A DNA stretch of 64,000 nucleotides from assembly GCF_014205155.1 (NCBI RefSeq), contig NZ_JACHMX010000001.1, positions 9,114,001 through 9,178,000 of the forward strand, read 5' to 3'. Source of the DNA: Amycolatopsis umgeniensis (lineage in GTDB: Bacteria; Actinomycetota; Actinomycetes; Mycobacteriales; Pseudonocardiaceae). Within the stretch, counting starts at the first letter, position 1. Every line of letters starts with the position of its first letter. Positions 1 to 7,539 of the stretch are shown piece by piece. Both the position numbers and the translations under genes were made by a program. The notes below the pieces were generated by a model. It did not search any database, was not told the DNA's origin, and worked only from the letters and a program-made list of their open reading frames with translations.

Positions 1-177
1 ACTCCCTCGGCCAATCGGCCCCCACGACAACCCCTCCTCCCACGCCGAGCTCGTCCCGGCCCCTACAAGAGCCGACACCCCGGCAAAAGGATTCAGCCGG
101 ACCCCAGTGACGCCGCTCACGCCCCGCTCCCACGGCTCACCACAAACCAGTTGTCACCCGGTGGCATGATCGCCGCT

Positions 178-693
178 ATGACATGGACCGCCCCCGAGGT
201 GACCCGTCCGTCCGGCGACACCGCCGCCGACGAACGCATTCTCCTGCCTACCCTGCTGGCCTGGCACCGCAGCACCTTCCTCGGCAAATGTGCCGGCCTC
301 ACCGGAGAACAACTCGCCCAGGCGTCGGTCCCGCCCTCCAACCTCACCCTCCTCGGCCTCATCCGCCACCTGGCCAAGGTCGAACGCATCTGGTTCCGCC
401 TGCGCTACACCGCACAGGACATCGGCCCCCTCTACGACCCCGAACTCGGCAAGGACCACGACTTCGAAGTCCTCGACGCCACCAAAGCCGAAGAGGCCTA
501 CAACACCCTCCTCGAAGAAATCCGCCTGGCCGACGAAGCCGCCGCCGAAGGATCCCTCGACGACACCTTCGACCTCGGCGGCGACCCCTTCTCACTCCGC
601 ATGCTCTACGTCCACATGATCGGCGAATACGCCCGCCACAACGGCCACGCCGACCTCATCCGCGAACGCATCGACGGCGACACCGGCGCCTGA
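178..693 (+). CDS. DinB/DUF664 family protein
   Basis: This 171-residue protein has the DinB_2/DUF664 four-helix-bundle pattern. The expected metal-binding histidines are visible: H64 in a helix reading IRHLAKVE, and H146, H154 and H157 in YVHMIGEYARHNGHAD. Members of this family are metal-dependent thiol-linked transferases or have no known function, so the substrate cannot be named. ATG 178 is preferred because the family homology begins just after it; ATG 166 and TTG 151 are upstream in-frame alternatives. It ends 11 bases before the ProC-like gene, so these two and the next methyltransferase probably form an operon. The family is certain enough; the role is unknown. Confidence 0.85.
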   Translation: MTWTAPEVTRPSGDTAADERILLPTLLAWHRSTFLGKCAGLTGEQLAQASVPPSNLTLLGLIRHLAKVERIWFRLRYTAQDIGPLYDPELGKDHDFEVLDATKAEEAYNTLLEEIRLADEAAAEGSLDDTFDLGGDPFSLRMLYVHMIGEYARHNGHADLIRERIDGDTGA

Positions 694-704
694 GAGGAGT
701 GACC

Positions 705-1472
705 ATGGACTACGGATTCATCGGCGCGGGAGAAATCACCGCCGCCATCGTCGAAGGCCTCAGCAAAGACGTCACCGACCCACCCAAGATCCACCTCTCA
801 CCCCGAAGCCGCAGCGTCGGACAAGAACTCTCGGCACGCTTCGCCAACGTCGAAGTCCGCGACAACAACCAAGCCGTCGTCGACAGCGCCACGACGATCA
901 TCCTCGCCGTCCGCCCGCCGATCGCCGAAGAAGTCCTCCGAGACCTCACCTTCCAGCCCCACCACACCCTGATCAGCGCCCTCGCCGGCGTCCCCCTCGC
1001 CCAACTCCAGGAGTGGGCCACCCCCGCGGGCGAAACCGTCCGGAGCATCCCGCTGCCCCCGGCCGCCCGCCGCCAAAGCCTCACCGCCATGTACCCCGAC
1101 AACGCCGAAGCCCGAGCCCTCTTCGACAGCATCGGCGGCAGCATCGTCCCCGACGCCGAGAAAGACCTCGAAGTCTTCAGCGCCGCCACGGCCACCTTCG
1201 CCGCCCACCTCGACTACCTCGGCACCATCGCCGCCTGGATGACCGACCAAGGCATCGAAGACACCACGGCGACCGCCTTCACCAGCCACATCTTCGGACA
1301 GCTCGGCCAAGCCCTGCTCCAGCAAAGCGGCTCCCTCGAAACCCTCGTCGGCAAACACATGACCCCCGGCGGGTTCAACGAACACTTCCTCACCGACCTC
1401 CGCACCAACGGCGTCCCCGACACCGTCCGCCACGCGCTCGACGGGATCCTCACCAGGCTGCGCGAGAAGTGA
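705..1472 (+). CDS. pyrroline-5-carboxylate reductase family protein (ProC-like)
   Basis: The 255-residue product starts with a dinucleotide-binding fold (GFIGAGEITAAIVEGL, residues 4-19) followed by the ProC-type stretch ILAVRPP. It is about the length of ProC and has the helical C-terminal region with ALLQQSG and HMTPGG, which resembles the ProC dimerisation motif. The classical role would be NADPH reduction of pyrroline-5-carboxylate to proline, but divergent paralogues also act on other imines, so the substrate is inferred. A GAGGAG ribosome site lies just before ATG 705. Its stop overlaps the GTG of the next gene (GTGA), a sign of translational coupling. Confidence 0.8.
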   Translation: MDYGFIGAGEITAAIVEGLSKDVTDPPKIHLSPRSRSVGQELSARFANVEVRDNNQAVVDSATTIILAVRPPIAEEVLRDLTFQPHHTLISALAGVPLAQLQEWATPAGETVRSIPLPPAARRQSLTAMYPDNAEARALFDSIGGSIVPDAEKDLEVFSAATATFAAHLDYLGTIAAWMTDQGIEDTTATAFTSHIFGQLGQALLQQSGSLETLVGKHMTPGGFNEHFLTDLRTNGVPDTVRHALDGILTRLREK

Positions 1473-2227
1473 CCATCGTCGCCAGACTCCGGGCAGCCGG
1501 ATGCGTCTTCGCCGAAGACGAAGCCCGGCTCCTCAGCACCGAAGCCCGCACACCCGCCGAACTCGACACCATGGTCCAACGCCGCGTCGAGGGAGAACCC
1601 CTCGAAGTCATCCTCGGCTGGGCGGAATTCCACGGGCTCCGCATCGCCGTCGAACCAGGCGTCTTCGTGCCACGTCAACGGTCCGAACTCCTCGTCCGTC
1701 ACGCCCTCACCCTCGCCCGGCCCGGAGCGGTCGTCGTCGACCTCTGCTGCGGCACCGGCGCACTCGGCGCCGCCATCGCCGCGGAACTCGGCGAAATCCG
1801 GCTCTACGCGGCCGACATCGAACCCGCCGCCGTCCGCTGCGCCCGCCTCAACGTCGCCGACGCCGGGGGAGAGGTCTTCGAAGGCGACCTCTACGCGCCC
1901 CTTCCACCGTCGCTGCGAGGCCGTGTCGACCTCCTCGTCGTCAACGCCCCCTACGTCCCGACCGACGCGATCGCGATGATGCCGCCCGAAGCCCGCGACC
2001 ACGAACCCCGCGTCGCACTCGACGGCGGCCAAGACGGCGTCGACGTCCACCGGCGCGTCGCCGCCGAAGCTCCACAGTGGCTCGCCCCAGGCGGGCACCT
2101 GCTGATCGAAACAGGGGAGAGCCAGGCCGCGAGCACCGCGGAAGCCATGGCACGCAACGGATTGACGCCCGAAGTGATCACCGACGACGAGCTGTACGCG
2201 ACGATTGTTGTCGGTGCCGGGGGATAA
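1469..2227 (+). CDS. putative N5-glutamine methyltransferase, PrmC/HemK-related
   Basis: This is a class I SAM-dependent methyltransferase of 252 residues related to HemK/PrmC. Motif I is VDLCCGTG (residues 90-97). The catalytic tetrapeptide, NPPY in true PrmC, reads NAPY here (159-162), as in the PrmC-related side family rather than the release-factor enzyme. The N-terminal helical segment expected of PrmC is present (residues 1-60). The GTG start overlaps the upstream stop by four bases. The likely target is a glutamine or asparagine in a protein, but release factors are not assured given the altered motif and the neighbourhood. Confidence 0.78.
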   Translation: MTIVARLRAAGCVFAEDEARLLSTEARTPAELDTMVQRRVEGEPLEVILGWAEFHGLRIAVEPGVFVPRQRSELLVRHALTLARPGAVVVDLCCGTGALGAAIAAELGEIRLYAADIEPAAVRCARLNVADAGGEVFEGDLYAPLPPSLRGRVDLLVVNAPYVPTDAIAMMPPEARDHEPRVALDGGQDGVDVHRRVAAEAPQWLAPGGHLLIETGESQAASTAEAMARNGLTPEVITDDELYATIVVGAGG

Positions 2228-2237
2228 GGTCCCCGCC

Positions 2238-2879
2238 GTGACCGACTACCTCCAAACGACACGCACCGCCTACGACACGGTCGCGGCCGACTACGCCGAA
2301 GTCCTCCGCCACCACCTCGCGGGTTCCACCTGGGATCGAGCCATGCTCGGCGCGTACGCGGAACTCGTCCAGGCCGCCGGTGGCGGCCGCGTCGCCGAAA
2401 TCGGCTGCGGCCCCGGCCGCATCACCGACTACCTCCACGGGCTGGGGCTCGACATCCGCGGAGTCGACCTCTCACCCGAGATGATCGCCGTCGCCCGGAA
2501 GTGGTACCCACACCTGGACTTCGAAATCGGGGAGATGCCCGGTTTATCCATTGAGGACGGTGCACTGGCCGGCGTCGTCGCGTGGTACTCGATCATCCAC
2601 ACGCCACGAGAGCGGCTGCCGGAGATCTTCGCCGACTTCCACCGCGTCCTCGCCCCAGGAGGACATCTGCTGGTGGCGTTCCAGGTAGGCGACGAAGTGC
2701 GCCACATCGAGCACGCGTACGGGCACGACATCTCCTGCGAGGCGTACAGGCTGGTTCCGGAGAAGATCGCCGAGCAGCTGGGGGAGGCGGGGTTCAGCGT
2801 GATCTCCCAGCTCGTCCGCGAGCCGTCCGGAGAATTCGAGAGCACCCCGCAGGCCTATCTGATCGCCCGCAAGCAGTAG
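2238..2879 (+). CDS. class I SAM-dependent methyltransferase
   Basis: A 213-residue methyltransferase with the SAM-binding motif VAEIGCGPGRIT near residues 52-63, followed by GVDLSPEMIAVAR (motif II) and VVAWYSIIHTPRE. This pattern is typical of small-molecule methyltransferases of the Methyltransf_11/25 group. GTG 2238 is chosen because the conserved helix (YDTVAADYAEVL) begins about a dozen residues later; an upstream TTG at 2205 would overlap the preceding gene. It lies 10 bases after the PrmC-like gene, so it is probably the last member of that four-gene run. The acceptor substrate is not evident. Confidence 0.8.
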   Translation: MTDYLQTTRTAYDTVAADYAEVLRHHLAGSTWDRAMLGAYAELVQAAGGGRVAEIGCGPGRITDYLHGLGLDIRGVDLSPEMIAVARKWYPHLDFEIGEMPGLSIEDGALAGVVAWYSIIHTPRERLPEIFADFHRVLAPGGHLLVAFQVGDEVRHIEHAYGHDISCEAYRLVPEKIAEQLGEAGFSVISQLVREPSGEFESTPQAYLIARKQ

Positions 2880-2880
2880 A

Positions 2881-3720
2881 TCAAGGACGTCGAGCCTCGA
2901 TGAGCCAGGCCGCCGAGCGATAGAAGACGCCTCGGCCGGTCTGGTGCTCGGCGAGATCGGCACGCAAGGTCTCGATGGCCTCCGCACGAGTGGCGTCGTC
3001 CAAGTCGCTCAACCGCCCGCCGTGCTGCTCGACGACGAACTCCGCCGCGTCATCGACGTCCTGACCGAAGTACATCGGCTTGTCCACCGCGGTCGACAGG
3101 ACGTCGGTGTACCCGGCGGAGGTCAGCAGCCGTTCGGTCTCGAGCGGGTCGCTGAGTGCGAGATCCGAGTTCGGTACCTCGCGACCGGCGGCGAAGATCG
3201 TCCGGAACGTAGTGATCCATTCGTTGAGCCGCAACGGTTGCCACGTCAGCAGGACCAGGCGCCCACCAGGGCGCGTCGCACGGGCCAGGTTGGCGAACGC
3301 GGCCAGGGGAGTACCGAAGAACATCGATCCATGCCTGCTGATCACCACATCGAAGCCCGCCTCAGGGAACGGATGGACCTGAGCGTCCGCCTGGTCGAAG
3401 GAGACGTTGGGAACACGTTCCTCTTCAGCGAGCCGCCGGGCGAGGCCGAGCATGTCACTGGAGAGGTCGACACCGAGCGCGGAACCGTCAGCGGCTTGCC
3501 GTGCGGCGTCCCGTGTCGTCTGGCCGGCGCCGCAGCCGACGTCGAGGACGTTGTCTGTCAGCTGGATGCCAGCTGCGGAGAAGAAGGTGTCACGGTACGC
3601 GGCGACGCCGTCATTGAAGCGCTGTGCGCGCTTCGCCCAGAGCGCGCCGTCGTTGCCGTCCCACGCCTTCAGCATCCGCTCGTTGGACGGATCGACGCGC
3701 ACAGCGGTGTTCTCGGACAT
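2881..3720 (-). CDS. class I SAM-dependent methyltransferase
   Basis: A 279-residue methyltransferase transcribed towards the previous gene, whose stop is one base away. The SAM-binding motif is VLDVGCGAGQTT, followed by GVDLSSDMLGLAR and FDVVISRHGSMFF. The C-terminal half is helical, as in methyltransferases acting on ubiquinone-like or phospholipid substrates, but no substrate can be assigned. ATG 3720 is used (product begins MSENTAV); a GTG five codons upstream is possible. A short AT-rich inverted repeat at 3791-3804 lies in its upstream region and could be an operator. Confidence 0.8.
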   Translation of the reverse strand: MSENTAVRVDPSNERMLKAWDGNDGALWAKRAQRFNDGVAAYRDTFFSAAGIQLTDNVLDVGCGAGQTTRDAARQAADGSALGVDLSSDMLGLARRLAEEERVPNVSFDQADAQVHPFPEAGFDVVISRHGSMFFGTPLAAFANLARATRPGGRLVLLTWQPLRLNEWITTFRTIFAAGREVPNSDLALSDPLETERLLTSAGYTDVLSTAVDKPMYFGQDVDDAAEFVVEQHGGRLSDLDDATRAEAIETLRADLAEHQTGRGVFYRSAAWLIEARRP

Positions 3721-3790
3721 TTCGCCTACCCCCAAGTTGGATCATCTCCGGGGAAGACCCTAGCGCAGCCCCTCAGAACGACTACTTGAC

Positions 3791-3804
3791 ATAATATACA
3801 TTAT
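3791..3804. promoter_or_regulatory. inverted repeat ATAAT-N4-ATTAT, possible operator
   Basis: The site reads ATAAT-ATAC-ATTAT, a 5-bp inverted repeat with a 4-base spacer, striking in such GC-rich DNA. It lies 71 bases upstream of the leftward methyltransferase start. The same ATAAT-N4-ATTAT core is at the centre of the larger palindrome at 4259-4296, so one DNA-binding protein may recognise both. This is inference from sequence symmetry only. Confidence 0.4.
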
Positions 3805-3858
3805 CGGCACTTTGGACGACCTGGATAACGAGGCTCGAGAGGGGCCTCCGACGTGAGC

Positions 3859-3903
3859 TGAAGGGGCCTTTCGTCGCGTGTTACGCAGCGAAAGCTCCCT
3901 TCA
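3859..3903. repeat. long imperfect intergenic hairpin
   Basis: Two 21-base arms (3859-3879 and 3883-3903) pair apart from a few mismatches or wobbles around a 3-base loop. The arms carry TGAAGGG and CTTTCG blocks, resembling other long intergenic hairpins in the window (14013, 58854, 58949). It may act as a terminator or be a dispersed repeat. Confidence 0.5.
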
Positions 3904-4258
3904 CCGCATCAGTCGCGGGCACGGTTCCCTTCACCTCTCCCTGGACTCAGCCACCCCTTGGCGCCCAGAACCGGTCAGGACACCCCCAAGGACACGAAAC
4001 GGATGACCAATCACCCGACCTCATTACGTCACTGTGACGAATCAATCCAAGCGTCTCCGGTCACCAAGTGGCCAACAGAGGCATCAGTGTCGATCAAGCT
4101 CGCCGATCTAGCCAGTCGGATCTGTGGAGCCTCTCCTGGGTGGCCCCACGCGCAACGAAGGAGCCTCCAAGGCAAAACGTCAGGGCAGACCCTCGGAGAC
4201 GCTCCGGGAGACGACGAGCGGACCGAGATCCCCCGCGAGGGGTTTCCGGACCCATCAC

Positions 4259-4296
4259 TCCGTTTCATGCATAATAGTGATTATGCATGAAACGGA
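4259..4296. repeat. 17-bp perfect inverted repeat before recombinase gene
   Basis: Perfect 17-base arms (4259-4275 and 4280-4296) flank the 4-base spacer AGTG. The arms end in GCATAAT/ATTATGC, much richer in A/T than the surroundings. The repeat ends about 30 bases before the preferred recombinase start, and an alternative ATG (4287) lies inside its right arm. It could be an operator autoregulating the recombinase, a recombinase binding or crossover site, or an RNA hairpin. Confidence 0.75.
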
Positions 4297-4325
4297 ATAT
4301 AACCCAGTGTAAGACTGTCGGTGTC

Positions 4326-5306
4326 ATGCGGTACAAGATCCTCATGAGGGTCTCCGAGGCACAGCAAGCCTTTTTCGCCGCACGTCGTCCCCGTAAGGAT
4401 TCTCCTCACACCACCGACGCCTACCGCCGCGACCTCGCCGGCATCACCGGTCTCCTGCTCCGCGAGCTGGACCGCTCCCCTGACGACCTCACTGTCGAGA
4501 TGCTCACCGCCCAGGCGCTCCGGAACGCTTTTGGCGCCTTCGCGGACACGCACGCCAAAAGTTCGGTCCTGCGCGCGTGGTCGACCTGGAACCAGTTCCT
4601 CACCTTCTGCGTGTCCGACGGGCTGCTCGCGGGCAACCCGATGGGCGCGGTCGCCCGGCCGAAGGCGCCACCGTTGACGCCGAAACCGTTGCGAGGCGAG
4701 GAAACCCCGGAGCAGTTGCTCGCGGCCGCCGCCGACGGATCACGCCGGACGAGGGATCCGTGGCCGGAGCGGGACGTCCTGGTGATCGCTCTCGGACTGG
4801 TCGCCGGACTGCGTGCTGCGGAGATGCGAGCCCTGACCACGCGGTCGCTGGTCGGCCGTCAGGGTGAGATGCGGCTGCACGTCCACGGCAAGGGAAGCCG
4901 TGACCGGTCGATCCCGGTGCAGCCGATCATGGAGAAGATCATCGAGGAGTACCTGGCCTCGTGCCGTCGTCGCTTCGCGCAGCAGCGGTTCGGGCCCTCC
5001 ACTCCCCTCCTCCGGGATCGTGCCGGCGAGCCGATCGGCCGCGGCGCGCTCGAGTACCTGGTGAAGTCCTGCTACCGGTGGGCGGGTCTGCACGACCGCG
5101 TACCGGTCGGGGCGAACCTCCACGCGTTGCGGCACACCTTCGCGACGCGGCTGGCCGAGGACGGGGCGACGGCGTCGGAGATCATGGCGCTGCTGGGGCA
5201 CGCGAGCCTGGCGACCAGCCAGAACTACATCGAGGCGACAGGACGGGAGCAGCGGGCCGCGGCCGCGAGCAACCGGACGTATCGGGCGCTGGACGGGATC
5301 GTGTAG
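4326..5306 (+). CDS. tyrosine recombinase, XerC/XerD-like
   Basis: A 326-residue site-specific recombinase with an N-terminal SAM-like core-binding domain (roughly residues 10-100) and a C-terminal catalytic domain. All catalytic residues are visible, counted from ATG 4326: R163 in AGLRAAEM, K189 in HGKGSRDR, H266/R269 in HALRHTF, H292 in LLGHASL and Y301 in SQNYIEA. Size and motifs fit XerC/XerD-type enzymes rather than large phage integrases. No other phage or integrative-element genes adjoin it. The start is uncertain: ATG 4326 or 4344 are plausible, whereas ATG 4287 sits inside a perfect palindrome. No clear Shine-Dalgarno precedes any of them. Confidence 0.9.
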   Translation: MRYKILMRVSEAQQAFFAARRPRKDSPHTTDAYRRDLAGITGLLLRELDRSPDDLTVEMLTAQALRNAFGAFADTHAKSSVLRAWSTWNQFLTFCVSDGLLAGNPMGAVARPKAPPLTPKPLRGEETPEQLLAAAADGSRRTRDPWPERDVLVIALGLVAGLRAAEMRALTTRSLVGRQGEMRLHVHGKGSRDRSIPVQPIMEKIIEEYLASCRRRFAQQRFGPSTPLLRDRAGEPIGRGALEYLVKSCYRWAGLHDRVPVGANLHALRHTFATRLAEDGATASEIMALLGHASLATSQNYIEATGREQRAAAASNRTYRALDGIV

Positions 5307-5307
5307 G

Positions 5308-5691
5308 TCAGCGGAGCTGTTCGAGGTCCTTGGCCGCCTGAGCGATTTCGTCGGCGAGACCGCGAAGTTCGGCCAGGGATGCTCCGTCGTCGGCCGCGGT
5401 GACGACGTCTTCGGCGGCGCAGCGGAGTTGGAAGAGCCTGTCCTGCAGGGCGGCGATCTCGGTGTCGGAGAGGACGACCGCGTCTTCGGGGAGGCCGCTG
5501 CGCTGGAGGGCGGTCCGGCGTTCGTAGGCCCGTTGGCGGCAGGATTGCCCACAGTAGCGGCGGCGCCTGCCGACGTTGCCGCCTTGTTCGAGTCGGCGGC
5601 CGCACCATCCGCAGTGCTTGGGTGCGCCCGCGCGGCGTAGCTCGGAGACCTCTTCGGCGGACGTCTTCGGGTGTTCGGCCACTTCCCTCAC
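5308..5691 (-). CDS. small zinc-finger-like protein of unknown function
   Basis: The 127-residue product has an N-terminal putative zinc site C27-x2-C30 ... C47-x3-C51 embedded in a basic patch (GRRRRYCGQSCRQRAYERR). The C-terminal half is helical with coiled-coil character (TEIAALQDRLFQLRCAAEDV onward). This resembles short actinobacterial zinc-ribbon proteins of unknown function and suggests nucleic-acid binding, but that is inference. The GTG start is five bases into a conserved-looking N-terminus. It converges on the recombinase gene with a one-base gap. Confidence 0.65.
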   Translation of the reverse strand: MREVAEHPKTSAEEVSELRRAGAPKHCGWCGRRLEQGGNVGRRRRYCGQSCRQRAYERRTALQRSGLPEDAVVLSDTEIAALQDRLFQLRCAAEDVVTAADDGASLAELRGLADEIAQAAKDLEQLR

Positions 5692-5757
5692 GGCTCAGAC
5701 CCTAGCTGGCCATCCGACGATCATGCCGGGGCCACGACCGAAGTGCACACTAGTGGG

Positions 5758-6537
5758 GTGCCGACACTGTTTCCGTACCTCGCAGACCCGCTCCCGCGTG
5801 CTTTCGCTCATCGGGGCTGGCACCTCGGTGATCTGGAAGGGCTGGAGAACTCCCTGCCCGCCTTCCGGCAGGCGGTGACGGAGGGTTATCGCTATCTGGA
5901 GACGGATGTGCACGCGACTTCGGACGGCGTGGTGGTCGTGCATCACGACGAGTCGCTGGACCGGACGACCGACGGTGCGGGGTTGATCTCCCGGCAGACG
6001 TGGGCGCAGCTGCGGGACGTCAAGATCGGTGGCCGTGTGCCGTTGTCGCGGCTGGAGGACGTTCTCGAAGAGTTGCCGGAGGCGCGGTTCAACATCGATG
6101 TGAAGTCGAACCAGGCGGTGGCGCCCTTCGTGCGGGCGATCGAGCGGACCGGGGCGCATGACCGGGTCGCGGCGGCGTCGTTCTCCGATGGGCGGCTGGC
6201 GCGGATCCGGAAGCTGGCGGGGCCGAAGCTGGTGACGGCGATGGGGCCGCGTTCGGTGGCGGTGATGTGGGCGAACGGGTTTGTTCCGCTGGTTTCGCTG
6301 CGGGCGTTGTCTCGGGGTGCGATGGCGCAGGTGCCGGTGCGGCAGGGCCGGTTGAAGGTGGTGGACCGGGCTTTCCTGCGGTTGGCGACGCGAGCGGGTT
6401 TCGAGGTGCACACGTGGACGGTGGACGATCCGGCGGAGATGCGGTTGCTGCTGGATCTGGGGGTGCACGGGATCGTGACGGATCGGCCGGATCTGCTGCG
6501 TGAGGTGCTCCGGGAGCGGGGGTCCTGGCCTTCGTGA
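5758..6537 (+). CDS. glycerophosphodiester phosphodiesterase
   Basis: A 259-residue GDPD-family enzyme hydrolysing glycerophosphodiesters to glycerol-3-phosphate and an alcohol. The family signature is clear: AFAHRGW...LENSLPAF near the N-terminus (catalytic His and Glu), ETDVHATSDG with the metal-binding Glu-x-Asp, and VVVHHDESLDRTT. The C-terminal strand VHTWTVDDPAEM and GIVTDRPDLL is typical. No signal peptide is seen, so it is probably cytoplasmic. GTG 5758 is chosen because homology begins right after it. A strong hairpin follows at 6541-6589. Confidence 0.92.
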   Translation: MPTLFPYLADPLPRAFAHRGWHLGDLEGLENSLPAFRQAVTEGYRYLETDVHATSDGVVVVHHDESLDRTTDGAGLISRQTWAQLRDVKIGGRVPLSRLEDVLEELPEARFNIDVKSNQAVAPFVRAIERTGAHDRVAAASFSDGRLARIRKLAGPKLVTAMGPRSVAVMWANGFVPLVSLRALSRGAMAQVPVRQGRLKVVDRAFLRLATRAGFEVHTWTVDDPAEMRLLLDLGVHGIVTDRPDLLREVLRERGSWPS

Positions 6538-6540
6538 CTT

Positions 6541-6589
6541 GCGTTCAGTCCTCTGAATGCTCATACGAAGCATTCAGAGGACTAAACGC
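6541..6589. terminator. bidirectional terminator hairpin
   Basis: Arms 6541-6561 and 6569-6589 pair over 21 bases with one mismatch; the inner 15 are perfect, with a 7-base loop. It lies between the convergent phosphodiesterase and Rpf-like genes and probably terminates both. Confidence 0.8.
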
Positions 6590-6594
6590 GAGGG

Positions 6595-7305
6595 TTACCG
6601 GGGCGGTTTGCCGCTCCAGGCCGCGTCCCAGGTCTTGGGGCCGAGGCGGCCTGAGTCGTTGATGCCGTTGGCTCGTTGGAGGGCGAGGACGGCTTCGCGG
6701 GTCTTGTCGTAGTAGCAGCCGGTGCCGGTGAAGCCGTAGCCGTAGGCGTTCATGCGTAGTTGGAACTGCTTGAGCGGTGCCGCGCAGTCGCCGTAGGCGT
6801 AGACGACGCCGGGCCAGGCCGGTTTGGGGCCGCCGGGCGGTGCGGGCGGGGTGGGCTTCGGTTTGGGCGGGGGCGGCGGGGCGGGCTGTCCTCCCCCGCC
6901 GATGTAGGCGGAGTCGTCGTAGGACGGGACGCGTTTGCTGCGGCCGTCGCCGTCGTTGCGGAAGCCGAGTTTGCCGGCGCATTCCCAGGGTTGCCAGCCG
7001 CGCATGCGGTAGAGGTAGAGGGCCCGGTAGTCCTGTTCGCGGGGGCTGGCCTGGTCGGGTCGTCCCTGGCCGCCGACGCTGCGCCAGGTGGGCAGGTCGA
7101 ACTGGTAGGCGCCGTAGTAGCCGTTGCCGGTGTTGATGTTGTAGCGCCCGCTCGATTCACACACGCGGAGCTTGGCCCAGTGTGAGCCGTGGGGATCCGC
7201 GGCGGCGGATCCGGTGGTGGCGATCTGCAGGCCCGTCACGGCGAGGGCGAGCAGGAGCGTTCTCGCCACTACGCGGTGTGCTGTGCGAAGGCGATGGGTC
7301 CTCAT
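6595..7305 (-). CDS. secreted Rpf-like transglycosylase with C-terminal wall-binding-like domain
   Basis: The 236-residue protein has a Sec-type signal peptide (about residues 1-36, ending SAAA-D). It is followed by a transglycosylase domain of the resuscitation-promoting factor family (about 38-115) with the catalytic glutamate in VCESSGRYNINTGNGYYGAYQF and paired cysteines (CESS...WECAG). A proline-rich linker (about 140-165) leads to a C-terminal segment with FQLRMNAYGYGFTGTGCYYD...LQRANGI, resembling peptidoglycan-binding domains. It probably cleaves peptidoglycan during regrowth from dormancy or spore germination. Its leader is rather AT-rich, but I could not identify the c-di-AMP riboswitch often found before rpf genes. 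Confidence 0.88.
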   Translation of the reverse strand: MRTHRLRTAHRVVARTLLLALAVTGLQIATTGSAAADPHGSHWAKLRVCESSGRYNINTGNGYYGAYQFDLPTWRSVGGQGRPDQASPREQDYRALYLYRMRGWQPWECAGKLGFRNDGDGRSKRVPSYDDSAYIGGGGQPAPPPPPKPKPTPPAPPGGPKPAWPGVVYAYGDCAAPLKQFQLRMNAYGYGFTGTGCYYDKTREAVLALQRANGINDSGRLGPKTWDAAWSGKPPR

Positions 7306-7539
7306 GAGCGGAACAGTAAATACCGGACACTTGCTTCACAAGAGTCACAGCACAACCACAAGCCTCACACGAAACACACGTCGATCATGGCAGCGACACG
7401 CCGACGATGGTCGGGAAGGTGGCCGGGAAGGGTTCGTCTCGCGTCGAAACGAACACGGTCCGGACTCGTGCCGGACAGGTGGGCGCGATCACCAGTAGTC
7501 TCCCGCTGACCTCGACATTCTCGACTTCAGGAGCAGTGC

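Larger units (their letters stand above)
3721..4325. other. intergenic region with hairpin and two AT-rich palindromes
   Basis: About 600 bases separate a leftward methyltransferase from a rightward recombinase. I see no convincing gene. It holds a small AT-rich inverted repeat (3791-3804), an imperfect long hairpin (3859-3903) and a 17-bp perfect palindrome (4259-4296). A 110-codon open frame across it has no coding bias or recognisable motif. Confidence 0.7.

Noticed and set aside
183-704. In-frame 5' extension of the ProC-like gene, antiparallel in composition to a real protein
   Set aside because: It is arginine/proline-rich noise from the alternative frame of the DinB gene; ATG 705 has a proper ribosome site and begins the family homology.
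3958-4290. 110-codon open frame before the recombinase
   Set aside because: No motif or coding bias, and it runs into the palindrome.
4326-5306. Prophage or integrative element around the tyrosine recombinase
   Set aside because: No excisionase, replication, transfer or structural genes and no tRNA attachment site nearby; flanking genes look chromosomal.
7306-7539. c-di-AMP (ydaO-type) riboswitch upstream of the Rpf-like gene
   Set aside because: Expected from other actinobacterial rpf genes, but I could not identify the conserved core in this leader by eye; a covariance-model search would decide.
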